The notes under the pieces were generated by a model. The model searched no databases. It was given only the letters and a program-made list of their open reading frames with translations, and was not told the DNA's origin. A stretch of 64,000 bases of DNA, taken from NCBI RefSeq assembly GCF_900107115.1, contig NZ_FNOS01000001.1:1-64000 (forward strand), read 5' to 3'. Position numbers and translations under genes: made by a program. This DNA is from Salimicrobium album. Its GTDB lineage: Bacteria > Bacillota > Bacilli > Bacillales > Halobacillaceae. Below, piece after piece: positions 57,003 to 64,000 of the stretch; position 1 is the first letter of the stretch, and each line of letters begins with the position of its first letter.

Positions 57003-57170
57003 AGATAAGCATCCCCCTTTAATAAAAGTCTATATTACTGCAGTCTTCCCGCTGTGGACCGATTTCATCCCTCCAGGAACGGATTCTTTCTGCCTGATAT
57101 TCTCTCATACTGTATCATCAGGGAAAAAGGAAGCAAATTAAGTTCGACAGGCAGACTTTTTTCAATAATA

Positions 57171-57196
57171 AAACCGGGCCAAAAGCGCCCGGTTTA
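57171..57196 (-). terminator. Terminator of hfq
   Basis: ACCGGGC and GCCCGGT pair, overlapping the last base of hfq's stop; the upstream AATAATAAAA gives the leftward T tract. Confidence 0.8.
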
Positions 57197-57418
57197 CATG
57201 TCTTCTAATGTAACATTTTTATTCGGAGAAAAAGTGGAAATCGCATGTTTGAAGATCAACTGCTGCTTTCCTTCAGTTTCAACGAGCACTGTAAAGTTAT
57301 CGAAAGCTTTAATAGTTCCCTTTAACTGGAAACCGTTCAGCAGGAACAGCGTCAATGGAATCTTTTCCTTACGCAACTGATTCAAGTAATTATCCTGAAT
57401 ATTCACTGTCTGGCTCAT
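57194..57418 (-). CDS. hfq: RNA chaperone Hfq
   Basis: 74 residues. [20 protein letters not shown] and [20 protein letters not shown] form Sm motif 1, and [11 protein letters not shown] motif 2. It forms hexamer rings that bind small RNAs. ATG at 57418 after GGAGGAGG. It sits 40 bp downstream of miaA in the same direction. Confidence 0.96.
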   Translation of the reverse strand: MSQTVNIQDNYLNQLRKEKIPLTLFLLNGFQLKGTIKAFDNFTVLVETEGKQQLIFKHAISTFSPNKNVTLEDM

Positions 57419-57458
57419 AAAATGATCCTCCTCCATTCTATCTCTCTAGCTTAACAGT

Positions 57459-58397
57459 TTATTTCTCCGGCAACATCAAAAATCCTTCTAAATCTGACAA
57501 AATTAAAGAAACTTTTTCTGCAAAATTCTCCTCGGTCACTTCATACCAATCTACGGGAAGCTTATTTTTGAAATACGTATACTGTCGTTTGGCGTATCTC
57601 CTTGAGTTTCTTTGCAGAAGTGCTACCGCTTCCTCCAACTCCTTTTCCCCCTCCAGATAAGGGATCATTTCTTTGTAACCGATAGCTTTCATCGCCTGGG
57701 TCTCTTTCGGATATTTTTCCAGCAGATTGCTGACTTCTCCCGGAAGTCCGCCTTTGACCATGGAATTGACTCTTTGGTCAATTCTGTTATACAACATACT
57801 CCTTTCCATCTCGAGACCGATCATTCTGAAGTTGTAAAATGGAGGCTGTTGCAGTGACTCATGCTCGGATTTTGTCTTTCCGGTGACTTCATAAATTTCT
57901 AAAGCTCTAAGTACGCGTTTCGTATTATTAGGGTGAACTCTCCCCGCTTCATCCGGATCGATCAAGGTAAGCCGTTCGTGCATCTTCTCTTTGCCTTCCT
58001 GTTCGAGTTCACATGCCAGCCTTTCGCTTTTTACAGGGTCCCGCGGAGTGTCGGAAAAGGAATAATCATATAGGAGGCCCTGAATATACATACCTGTACC
58101 CCCTACTATCACTGGCACTTTCCCTCTTGAGAAAATGTCTTCGATCAGCTCTCTTCCCCGGGCCTGAAACTCGGCAGCCGAAAACGTGTCATCAGGGTAC
58201 TTGATATCGGTCATGTGATGAGGCACGCCTTCCGCTTCCGAATTCGTGATTTTCGCAGTCCCTATATCCATTCCTTTATAAATCTGCATGGAATCCCCGC
58301 TGATCACCTCCCCGTCAAATGCTTTACAGACTTCTACTCCCAGTTTCGATTTCCCTACCGCAGTGGGTCCCACAATGGAGACAACTTTTCTATTCAT
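57459..58397 (-). CDS. miaA: tRNA dimethylallyltransferase
   Basis: 312 residues. VSIVGPTAVGKSKLGVEVCK (P-loop), ISGDSMQIYKGMDIGTAK, HHMTDIKYPDDTFSAAEF and YAKRQYTYFKNKLPVDWYEV are typical. It adds the isopentenyl group to A37 of tRNAs reading UNN codons. Confidence 0.96.
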   Translation of the reverse strand: MNRKVVSIVGPTAVGKSKLGVEVCKAFDGEVISGDSMQIYKGMDIGTAKITNSEAEGVPHHMTDIKYPDDTFSAAEFQARGRELIEDIFSRGKVPVIVGGTGMYIQGLLYDYSFSDTPRDPVKSERLACELEQEGKEKMHERLTLIDPDEAGRVHPNNTKRVLRALEIYEVTGKTKSEHESLQQPPFYNFRMIGLEMERSMLYNRIDQRVNSMVKGGLPGEVSNLLEKYPKETQAMKAIGYKEMIPYLEGEKELEEAVALLQRNSRRYAKRQYTYFKNKLPVDWYEVTEENFAEKVSLILSDLEGFLMLPEK

Positions 58398-58456
58398 TCA
58401 AAAATCCCCGCTTTCTAATCTGTATTTTACACCATTCCCATCCCGAACTACAGAGG

Positions 58457-58517
58457 TAACTGAAAACGTTATGTGTTTGTATCTGAATCCGTTACTTAAA
58501 ACTAACGTTTTCGGTTA
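58457..58517. promoter_or_regulatory. Inverted pair of putative XRE operators
   Basis: TAACTGAAAACGTTA (58457-58471) and TAACGTTTTCGGTTA (58503-58517) are inverted copies with one mismatch. Further TAACG-type half-sites follow (CCGTTAG near 58536, CGTTAG near 58559). They lie between miaA and the divergent XRE gene and are probably bound by that regulator. Confidence 0.6.
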
Positions 58518-58559
58518 CACAAAACTAAACGTTGCCGTTAGTTTTTTTAAAGATTTTCG

Positions 58560-58588
58560 TTAGTTTCTCTTTCCAAATCCGTTATACT
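58560..58588 (+). promoter_or_regulatory. Promoter of the XRE regulator gene
   Basis: TTAGTT (58560-58565), a 17-bp spacer and TATACT (58583-58588), overlapping an operator-like half-site. Confidence 0.55.
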
Positions 58589-58620
58589 GTAGTACTATAG
58601 CATTTAGGAGCGTGATATCG

Positions 58621-58977
58621 ATGCTTAACGAGAGAATCAAAAAGTTGAGGAAAGAAAATCGTTATACACAGCAGGAACTGGCCGAAGAAATTGAAGTCAC
58701 CTCCCAAGTAGTGTCCAACTGGGAGAGGGCCTACACCTTTCCTGATGTAAATGACGTCAGAAACTTAGCCAGAGCCTTACATACAACATCCGACTACCTG
58801 CTTGGTCTCTCCGATTATTCGGTGGATCAATATTCGAGAATACTTCGTCACCTGGAAGAAATAGACCTTTCCTGTCCGCTGTTTCTCCAATATGACAAAT
58901 TGACGGAGCTGGATGCACAAAATATCCATCAGCTGGAAAACTACTTTCAGTTTTTACTGCAGCAACAGCAGAACTGA
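58621..58977 (+). CDS. XRE-family transcriptional regulator
   Basis: 118 residues. RIKKLRKENRYTQQELAEEI, EVTSQVVSNWERAYTFPDVN and LARALHTTSDYLLGLSDY form a Cro/C1-type helix-turn-helix. The C-terminal 45 residues (ILRHLEEIDLSCPLFLQYDK, ...YFQFLLQQQQN) probably dimerise. ATG at 58621 after AGGAGCG. It has repeated operator-like sequences in its own promoter region. Target genes unknown. Confidence 0.85.
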   Translation: MLNERIKKLRKENRYTQQELAEEIEVTSQVVSNWERAYTFPDVNDVRNLARALHTTSDYLLGLSDYSVDQYSRILRHLEEIDLSCPLFLQYDKLTELDAQNIHQLENYFQFLLQQQQN

Positions 58978-59007
58978 AGCCCCTTTTCCGGCATATATTT
59001 TCACATA

Positions 59008-59052
59008 AGAAAAAGGATGACGTTAAAGTAATCTTAACGTCATCCTTTTTAC
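59008..59052. terminator. Bidirectional terminator between the XRE gene and mutL
   Basis: AAAAAGGATGACGTTA pairs perfectly with TAACGTCATCCTTTTT around a short loop. Confidence 0.92.
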
Positions 59053-59062
59053 GTATCTGAAA

Positions 59063-60883
59063 TTAATTCATGACCCTTTTAAACATTTTCTCAATATCAT
59101 ATTCGGAAAAGAAGACGATGATAGGACGGCCGTGAGGGCATGTAAAAGGATCTTCGGCAGCTGCAAGATCATCAAGTAACACTTCCATATCCCTCATCGT
59201 CAAGTGGTGGTTAGCCTTTATTGATCCTTTGCAGGACATGAGCGCCGCCGCATCATTCCGGAAGCTTTCAATGTTAATGTTGTTGGACTGTTCCAATTCC
59301 TCTACAATCTCTTCGATAATCTCTCCTTCATACCCTTTCGGAAACCATTCAGGATGAGAACGAACAATAAACGTATTCGTTCCGAACGATTCGAAGAATA
59401 CACCGATGTTTTCGAGTATGTGACTGTTTTCTTCAATTTTCAATGCGGTTTTGGCAGGAAATGTGAAGGTCAACGGGACGAGCAGTTCCTGCACTGTCTG
59501 ATCCGGTTCCCCCAGCTTTTTTTTGAAACGTTCGTATTTGACCCTTTCCTGTGCAGCATGCTGATCTATCATGTACATGCCTCTTTCATTCTGTGCAATA
59601 ATATAAGTTCCGTGGAGCTGACCGACCGGATACATATGAGGAACTCTTTGCGTGTACTCCTCTTCTTCCTGCCGGATATCTCCGGAGTCTTTCACTGTTT
59701 CTTCTGCCGGCTCAGGTTCCAAAGGGAACGGATTTTCTTTTTCCGGCCCGGGAGTACTTTCATCTATACGTTCTGTTTCGTAACTTTGATTGCTGTTGGC
59801 TGCAATCTCAGAAACCCGCGGTTTTTCAAAAACCATGGAGGTCTGTTCCCTTTTATCTTCTTTTTTGTTGATCGTCGATGTCCCTTCCGGTATCAGCGTT
59901 TCTTCCCGGAAGGCTTGTTTAATCGTATTCTGAATAAGTTCGAAAAGTTCCTGTTCTTTGCTGAATCTGACCTCAAGTTTGGCGGGGTGAACGTTCACAT
60001 CCAAAAGGGAGGGATCCATATCAATATTAATAAGGGCTACGGGGTATTTTCCTAAAGGAAGCAGCGTATCATAGCCTTTGAGAATCGCCTGGACGAGTTT
60101 AGGGTTACGGATAAACCTTCCGTTCACTATCAAAGACATATAAGCCCTTGAAGCACGGGTGATTTCCGGTCTTCCAATCAGCATCTCAAGCTTGAAATCT
60201 TTATCTTCGGCAGACGTTCTCTTCATCTTTCTTGCTACGTTGCTTCCATATATTTGAGAAAGTACCTGCAGCTGATCTCCACGTCCGCTCGTCTGGAATA
60301 ACGTTTTCCCCTGATGATCCAGACTTACTTTTACGTGCGGGTTAGCGAGTGCCATACGATTCACAACGTCAGTGACGTGCCCGAGTTCAGTATGGATAGT
60401 TTTCATATACTTCAGCCTTGCAGGCGTGTTGAAAAATAATTCCTCCACTTTTATTTCCGTACCCTGTCTTGCATCGCTTGCTTCATGGTTCTTGACTTCT
60501 CCTCCCTCAAGATAAAGACTGATTCCGGAGGTGTCACCGGTGGAAGTTTTTACGCTGAGCTTACTGACAGCCGCTATACTTGCGAGAGCCTCTCCCCGAA
60601 AGCCCAATGTTTTCACATGAAACAAATCACGTTCATCTCTGATTTTTGACGTGGCGTGCCGCTGAAAAGCTCTTACCGCATCCTCTTTTTCCATACCTTT
60701 GCCGTTATCAGCGATACGGATATATTCAAGTCCGGCTTCTCTCAGTTCTACATTAACTACGGAACTTCCGGCATCTATACTGTTTTCCATCAGTTCTTTA
60801 ACGACGGAGGAAGGCCTTTCCACCACCTCTCCGGCAGCTATTTTATTTGCCAGCGCATCTGGCATAACGTGAATATTATCCAT
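59063..60883 (-). CDS. mutL: DNA mismatch repair protein MutL, endonuclease type
   Basis: 606 residues. The GHKL ATPase part has ELMENSIDAGSSVVNVELRE, RIADNGKGM and TLGFRGEALASIAAVS. The C-terminal endonuclease motif is DQHAAQERVKYE near residue 435, with CPHGRPIIVFF near 580 completing the metal site. It is therefore the nicking type of MutL found in bacteria without MutH. It is 13 bp downstream of mutS. Confidence 0.97.
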   Translation of the reverse strand: MDNIHVMPDALANKIAAGEVVERPSSVVKELMENSIDAGSSVVNVELREAGLEYIRIADNGKGMEKEDAVRAFQRHATSKIRDERDLFHVKTLGFRGEALASIAAVSKLSVKTSTGDTSGISLYLEGGEVKNHEASDARQGTEIKVEELFFNTPARLKYMKTIHTELGHVTDVVNRMALANPHVKVSLDHQGKTLFQTSGRGDQLQVLSQIYGSNVARKMKRTSAEDKDFKLEMLIGRPEITRASRAYMSLIVNGRFIRNPKLVQAILKGYDTLLPLGKYPVALINIDMDPSLLDVNVHPAKLEVRFSKEQELFELIQNTIKQAFREETLIPEGTSTINKKEDKREQTSMVFEKPRVSEIAANSNQSYETERIDESTPGPEKENPFPLEPEPAEETVKDSGDIRQEEEEYTQRVPHMYPVGQLHGTYIIAQNERGMYMIDQHAAQERVKYERFKKKLGEPDQTVQELLVPLTFTFPAKTALKIEENSHILENIGVFFESFGTNTFIVRSHPEWFPKGYEGEIIEEIVEELEQSNNINIESFRNDAAALMSCKGSIKANHHLTMRDMEVLLDDLAAAEDPFTCPHGRPIIVFFSEYDIEKMFKRVMN

Positions 60884-60896
60884 ATATATCCCCCCT

Positions 60897-63434
60897 TCAT
60901 TTCACCATTTTTTGCAGTCTGTACAAGGCGTTCATCGCTTCCATAGGCGTCATTTCCATCAGTTCCAAGCTGGAAAGTTCTTTTTTCACTTCGCTATCCC
61001 CTTCATCCTCCTGTTTCCGGGGTGTCTCAGGTTCAGGGTGAAATAAAGACAGCTGGGTCTCTTTTGTATCATGACTTTCAAATTCCTCCAGAAGCCGCTC
61101 CGCTCTTGTTATCACTTCCGACGGGAGCTCAGCCAGTTCCGCCACGTGGATTCCATAACTTTTATCCGCTGCCCCTTCTTTCACCTGATGGAGAAAAACC
61201 ACTTTCCCGTCCACCTCTTCCGCACGGACGTGTACGTTCTTCAGGGAACCGAGCTCGGATTCAAGTGTGGTCAGTTCATGGTAATGAGTTGAAAAAAGCG
61301 TTTTCGCTTTAATATTTTCATGGATATATTCGACAATCGACTGCGCCAGCGCCATACCATCGTACGTACTTGTTCCGCGCCCGATTTCATCAAACAGGAT
61401 CATACTCCTGTTCGTAGCATGAGTGATGGCGTTATTAGCCTCCAGCATTTCCACCATGAATGTACTCTGACCGGAAATAAGGTCATCCGCTGCTCCAATT
61501 CTTGTAAATATCTGATCGAAAACAGGCAGTACTGCTTCTTCACAGGGCACGAAGGAACCGATTTGCGCCATGACGGATGTGAGCGCCATTTGTCTCATGT
61601 AAGTACTTTTCCCGGACATGTTAGGGCCGGTAATAAGAAAGATATTCGTGGACTCATCCATATAAATATCATTGGGTACGAACTCGTCCTCCATCACTTT
61701 TTCAACTACCGGGTGACGGCTATTGACAAGATGCACGGTCCGTTTTGAAGAAAAAGAGGGTCTCTCATACCCGTTCATTTCAGCTGCGTAACTGAATCCC
61801 TGCAGCACATCCAGTTCACTGATGTCTTTTGCCAATTGCTGAATCTTGTTAACATAATCTTTTACCAGTTCCCTTATCTCCAGAAACAGCTCATACTCAA
61901 GCTCAATACTTTTCTCTTCCGCCTGTAAAATAGTCGTTTCCTTTTCTTTCAATTCCGGAGTTATAAATCTTTCTGCGTTCGCGAGCGTCTGCTTCCTTTC
62001 GTACCGTTCAGGTACGTGTGTAAGATTAGCGCGGGTCACTTCTATAAAATAGCCGAATACTTTATTATATTTGATTTTCAAAGACCTGATCCCCGTCAGC
62101 TCTTTTTCTCTTTTCTCTAAATCTGCAATCCATTTCTTCCCGTTAATCTGGGCATCCCGATATTCATCCAGACTTTCGGAATATCCGCTCTTAATAATGT
62201 TCCCTTCACGGATAGTCAGTTTCGCATCCTCATGAACGCTGTTTTCAAGAAGCTGTGCAAGTTCCTCCATAGGATCCATTCGTTGAACAAACGTTTGAAT
62301 AACTGACACTTCAAGGGTTGAGAGCGATGAAAGTATGGATGGGACTTTTTGTAAAGAACGCTTAAGCTGAAGCATATCTTTCGCGTTAATATTACCAAAA
62401 GCGACTCTTCCTGCCAGACGCTCCAGGTCATAAACAGAAGTCAGGTCTTCCCGGAAGGCATCCCTGTATAAGAAATTATCCATGAAACCCTGAACGATTT
62501 CCTGACGTTTCTGAATAAGTGATTCGTCAAGAAGAGGACGGTCAATCCATTTTTTCAAAAGCCTGGCTCCCATAGCTGTCACAGTGGAATCGATGACTGA
62601 AAGCAGACTTCCTTTCTTTCCTTTCTTCATCAGTGTTTCTGTCAGTTCAAGATTTCTTTTGGAATACATATCCAGCCTCATGTAATCTTTTGTTTCAATG
62701 TACTGGACGGGCTGCAGGTGACTCATCGCCCTTTTCTGGGTACGATTGATGTAATTGTATAATCTTCCGAACACGGGGGTGAGTTCTTCACTCAGATTTC
62801 TGACAAGATGATGAGAATCCTCCGGGATATGTGTCTCCTCTTCGAAAGAGACGGTACAGTCCAGTTTTTCCCGCGCTTCTTTCTGTACATTTTCGGGAAT
62901 TTCCCGGCTCATTACAATTTCTTTTACCGGCTGATGATACAGTTCGCCGATCAGAGAATGGGAATCTCTTCCGATATAAGAAGCGCTGGTCTCTCCCGTA
63001 GTAAGATCTGCATAACTTAACCCGAAGGAATGATCTTCGAGCAGGGAAACCGCTGCTAAAAAGTTGTTTTCTTTCTCTTCAAGCATCGAGCCTTCCATGA
63101 CTGTGCCTGGTGTAATGAGTTGGACTACCTCCCGTTTGACTACGCCTTTCGCCTGTTTCGGATCTTCCACCTGTTCGCATACGGCAATTTTGTGCCCTTT
63201 TTCCACGAGCTGTTTAATGTAATTTTCCGAAGAATGATATGGGACGCCGCACATTGGTATTTTATCACCGCCTCCGTCTCTTGCGGTAAGGGTGATTTCG
63301 AGTTCCTGAGCTGCCTTCAAAGCATCATCAAAAAACATTTCATAGAAATCTCCCAGTCTGAAGAACAGAAAAGAGTCTTTGTAATCAGCTTTTATTTTTA
63401 AATATTGTTGCATCATCGGGGTGTATGTAGACAT
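60897..63434 (-). CDS. mutS: DNA mismatch repair protein MutS
   Basis: 845 residues. The mismatch-binding N-terminus has [17 protein letters not shown], with the Phe-x-Glu that inserts at the mismatch. The ATPase has [20 protein letters not shown] near residue 605, [15 protein letters not shown] and STHYHELT. It recognises base mismatches and recruits MutL. In B. subtilis cotE lies just upstream of mutS; here only a short gap and ricA precede it. Confidence 0.97.
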   Translation of the reverse strand: MSTYTPMMQQYLKIKADYKDSFLFFRLGDFYEMFFDDALKAAQELEITLTARDGGGDKIPMCGVPYHSSENYIKQLVEKGHKIAVCEQVEDPKQAKGVVKREVVQLITPGTVMEGSMLEEKENNFLAAVSLLEDHSFGLSYADLTTGETSASYIGRDSHSLIGELYHQPVKEIVMSREIPENVQKEAREKLDCTVSFEEETHIPEDSHHLVRNLSEELTPVFGRLYNYINRTQKRAMSHLQPVQYIETKDYMRLDMYSKRNLELTETLMKKGKKGSLLSVIDSTVTAMGARLLKKWIDRPLLDESLIQKRQEIVQGFMDNFLYRDAFREDLTSVYDLERLAGRVAFGNINAKDMLQLKRSLQKVPSILSSLSTLEVSVIQTFVQRMDPMEELAQLLENSVHEDAKLTIREGNIIKSGYSESLDEYRDAQINGKKWIADLEKREKELTGIRSLKIKYNKVFGYFIEVTRANLTHVPERYERKQTLANAERFITPELKEKETTILQAEEKSIELEYELFLEIRELVKDYVNKIQQLAKDISELDVLQGFSYAAEMNGYERPSFSSKRTVHLVNSRHPVVEKVMEDEFVPNDIYMDESTNIFLITGPNMSGKSTYMRQMALTSVMAQIGSFVPCEEAVLPVFDQIFTRIGAADDLISGQSTFMVEMLEANNAITHATNRSMILFDEIGRGTSTYDGMALAQSIVEYIHENIKAKTLFSTHYHELTTLESELGSLKNVHVRAEEVDGKVVFLHQVKEGAADKSYGIHVAELAELPSEVITRAERLLEEFESHDTKETQLSLFHPEPETPRKQEDEGDSEVKKELSSLELMEMTPMEAMNALYRLQKMVK

Positions 63435-63549
63435 ATATCTTCCTCCAGCACGTACTTATATTCGATCTAATTATAGCATAGTTGTCATTTCCTTTAAAAA
63501 GGTCATTGTTTCGTATCCATCAGATATTTACAGTTTTTATTTTTATACT

Positions 63550-63567
63550 TTGGAGTTGCTACTAAGT
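63550..63567 (+). repeat. Dispersed intergenic motif, copy 5
   Basis: TTGGAGTTGCTACTAAGT between ricA and mutS, differing from copy 4 only in its second base. Flanking ACTT/AAGT are the only inverted bases. Confidence 0.75.
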
Positions 63568-63588
63568 AATTTTATGAAACAACCACAA

Positions 63589-63620
63589 AAAAAGAAGTCC
63601 CGATTAAAGGACTTCTTTCT
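63589..63620 (-). terminator. Terminator of ricA
   Basis: AAAGAAGTCC, an eight-base loop and GGACTTCTTT; the A run on the left is the T tract of the leftward transcript. Confidence 0.88.
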
Positions 63621-63622
63621 CT

Positions 63623-64000
63623 TTAACATCCGCCGCTTGCCTGCTTGGAGCCGGTCTCTCCGCTAAGGATATTCCCTCCGGTGGACTTGATCACTTCGTT
63701 CGTAACTTCTCTTGAGATGGTACGTGAAATCATTTGCAGCAGGTCATTCACTACTACCTGGGAATGCTTGAATTCCGCGACGACCGGAATTTCATCCAGT
63801 TCATCCTGAAGCCTGTCAATTTCTTTTTCCACTTTCTCAAGAGCTTCCGTTTTTCCGTAAGCCTGGAAATTCACCGCCTGCTTCTGAAGAGCTTTGATTT
63901 TCTTGATATACAGCTGTACTTTATCGTTTTCGTTAAGTTTCGCTTCCAGCTGCTTGAAGCGGTCGATCTCCTCCAGTTCGGAAATCATCTTCGCCAAATC
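63623..64000 (-). CDS. ricA: YlbF/YmcA family protein RicA, 5' end cut by the window
   Basis: At least 124 residues are visible. AKMISELEEIDRFKQLEAKL, NDKVQLYIKKIKALQKQAVN and IPVVAEFKHSQVVVNDLLQM match RicA (YmcA), and the end GGNILSGETGSKQASGGC carries the C-terminal cysteine. With RicF and RicT it forms the Y-complex, which promotes mRNA maturation by RNase Y and binds iron-sulfur clusters in B. subtilis. By comparison about 15 N-terminal residues lie beyond the window. Confidence 0.9.
   Translation of the reverse strand, partial: DLAKMISELEEIDRFKQLEAKLNENDKVQLYIKKIKALQKQAVNFQAYGKTEALEKVEKEIDRLQDELDEIPVVAEFKHSQVVVNDLLQMISRTISREVTNEVIKSTGGNILSGETGSKQASGGC

Overview
The window looks like chromosomal DNA from a halophilic or halotolerant, low-to-mid GC member of the Bacillaceae (Halobacillus/Salimicrobium-like). 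The evidence is the gene content and order. Reading leftwards from about 64 kb to 28 kb, it follows the Bacillus subtilis ricA(ymcA)-mutS-mutL, miaA-hfq-hflX-ynbB-glnR-glnA and lexA-yneB-ynzC-tkt-yneF-ccdC-yneK-citB-yneN-yneP-yneQ-yneR-plsY-yneT-parE-parC blocks. Proteins are acidic, and there is compatible-solute machinery (OpuF-type transporter, GbsR-type regulator). Several sporulation genes that sit inside these blocks in B. subtilis (cotE, spoVK, sirA, cotM/sspO/sspP/tlp) are not seen, which suggests a lineage that has lost sporulation. The genus is an inference.

Layout. 0-1.3 kb is mobile-element debris: the end of an IS21-type istB and a decayed tyrosine-recombinase tail. 1.4-12 kb carries housekeeping and stress genes: histidine phosphatase, ferredoxin, acylphosphatase, P1-family peptidase, double-headed dynamin DynA, SurA-like lipoprotein, YdjO-like zinc protein, ABC-F ATPase, a LysM/3D cell-wall protein with WalR-like sites, and an MDR oxidoreductase.

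12-21 kb is the accessory part. It holds a serine recombinase homologue that lacks its catalytic serine, a string of very small membrane proteins, a glycine-rich protein with a small membrane partner, a broken IS21 istA, an ankyrin lipoprotein with a frameshifting T9 tract, and an amidohydrolase without a normal start. 20.5-26 kb has an SDR gene, a GbsR/isochorismatase-like/betaine-binding-protein operon, a PadR-like/flavin monooxygenase pair and cvfB.

26.4-28.7 kb is a two-gene sulfolipid (sulfoquinovosyl diacylglycerol) operon, sqdB-sqdX, directly downstream of topoisomerase IV. parE itself has a LexA box. 33-52 kb is the yne block, with opuFA-opuFB inserted, a tandem AAA ATPase and an orphan MrpB-like subunit. 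50.6-52.5 kb is the SOS locus: lexA and a divergent operon of a 31-residue membrane peptide, resolvase YneB and YnzC, with three strong LexA boxes and one weak one between them. 52.6-64 kb is glnRA, ynbB, hflX, hfq, miaA, an XRE regulator, mutL, mutS and the start-truncated ricA.

The most unusual signals are: a conserved ~18-bp motif found five times only between genes; the SOS-controlled 31-residue membrane peptide in the yneA position; the inactive serine recombinase; the sulfolipid operon; the T9 switch in the ankyrin lipoprotein; a candidate structured RNA upstream of yneF; and the cluster of tiny membrane proteins at 12-18 kb. No CRISPR array, tRNA, rRNA or recognised riboswitch was seen.
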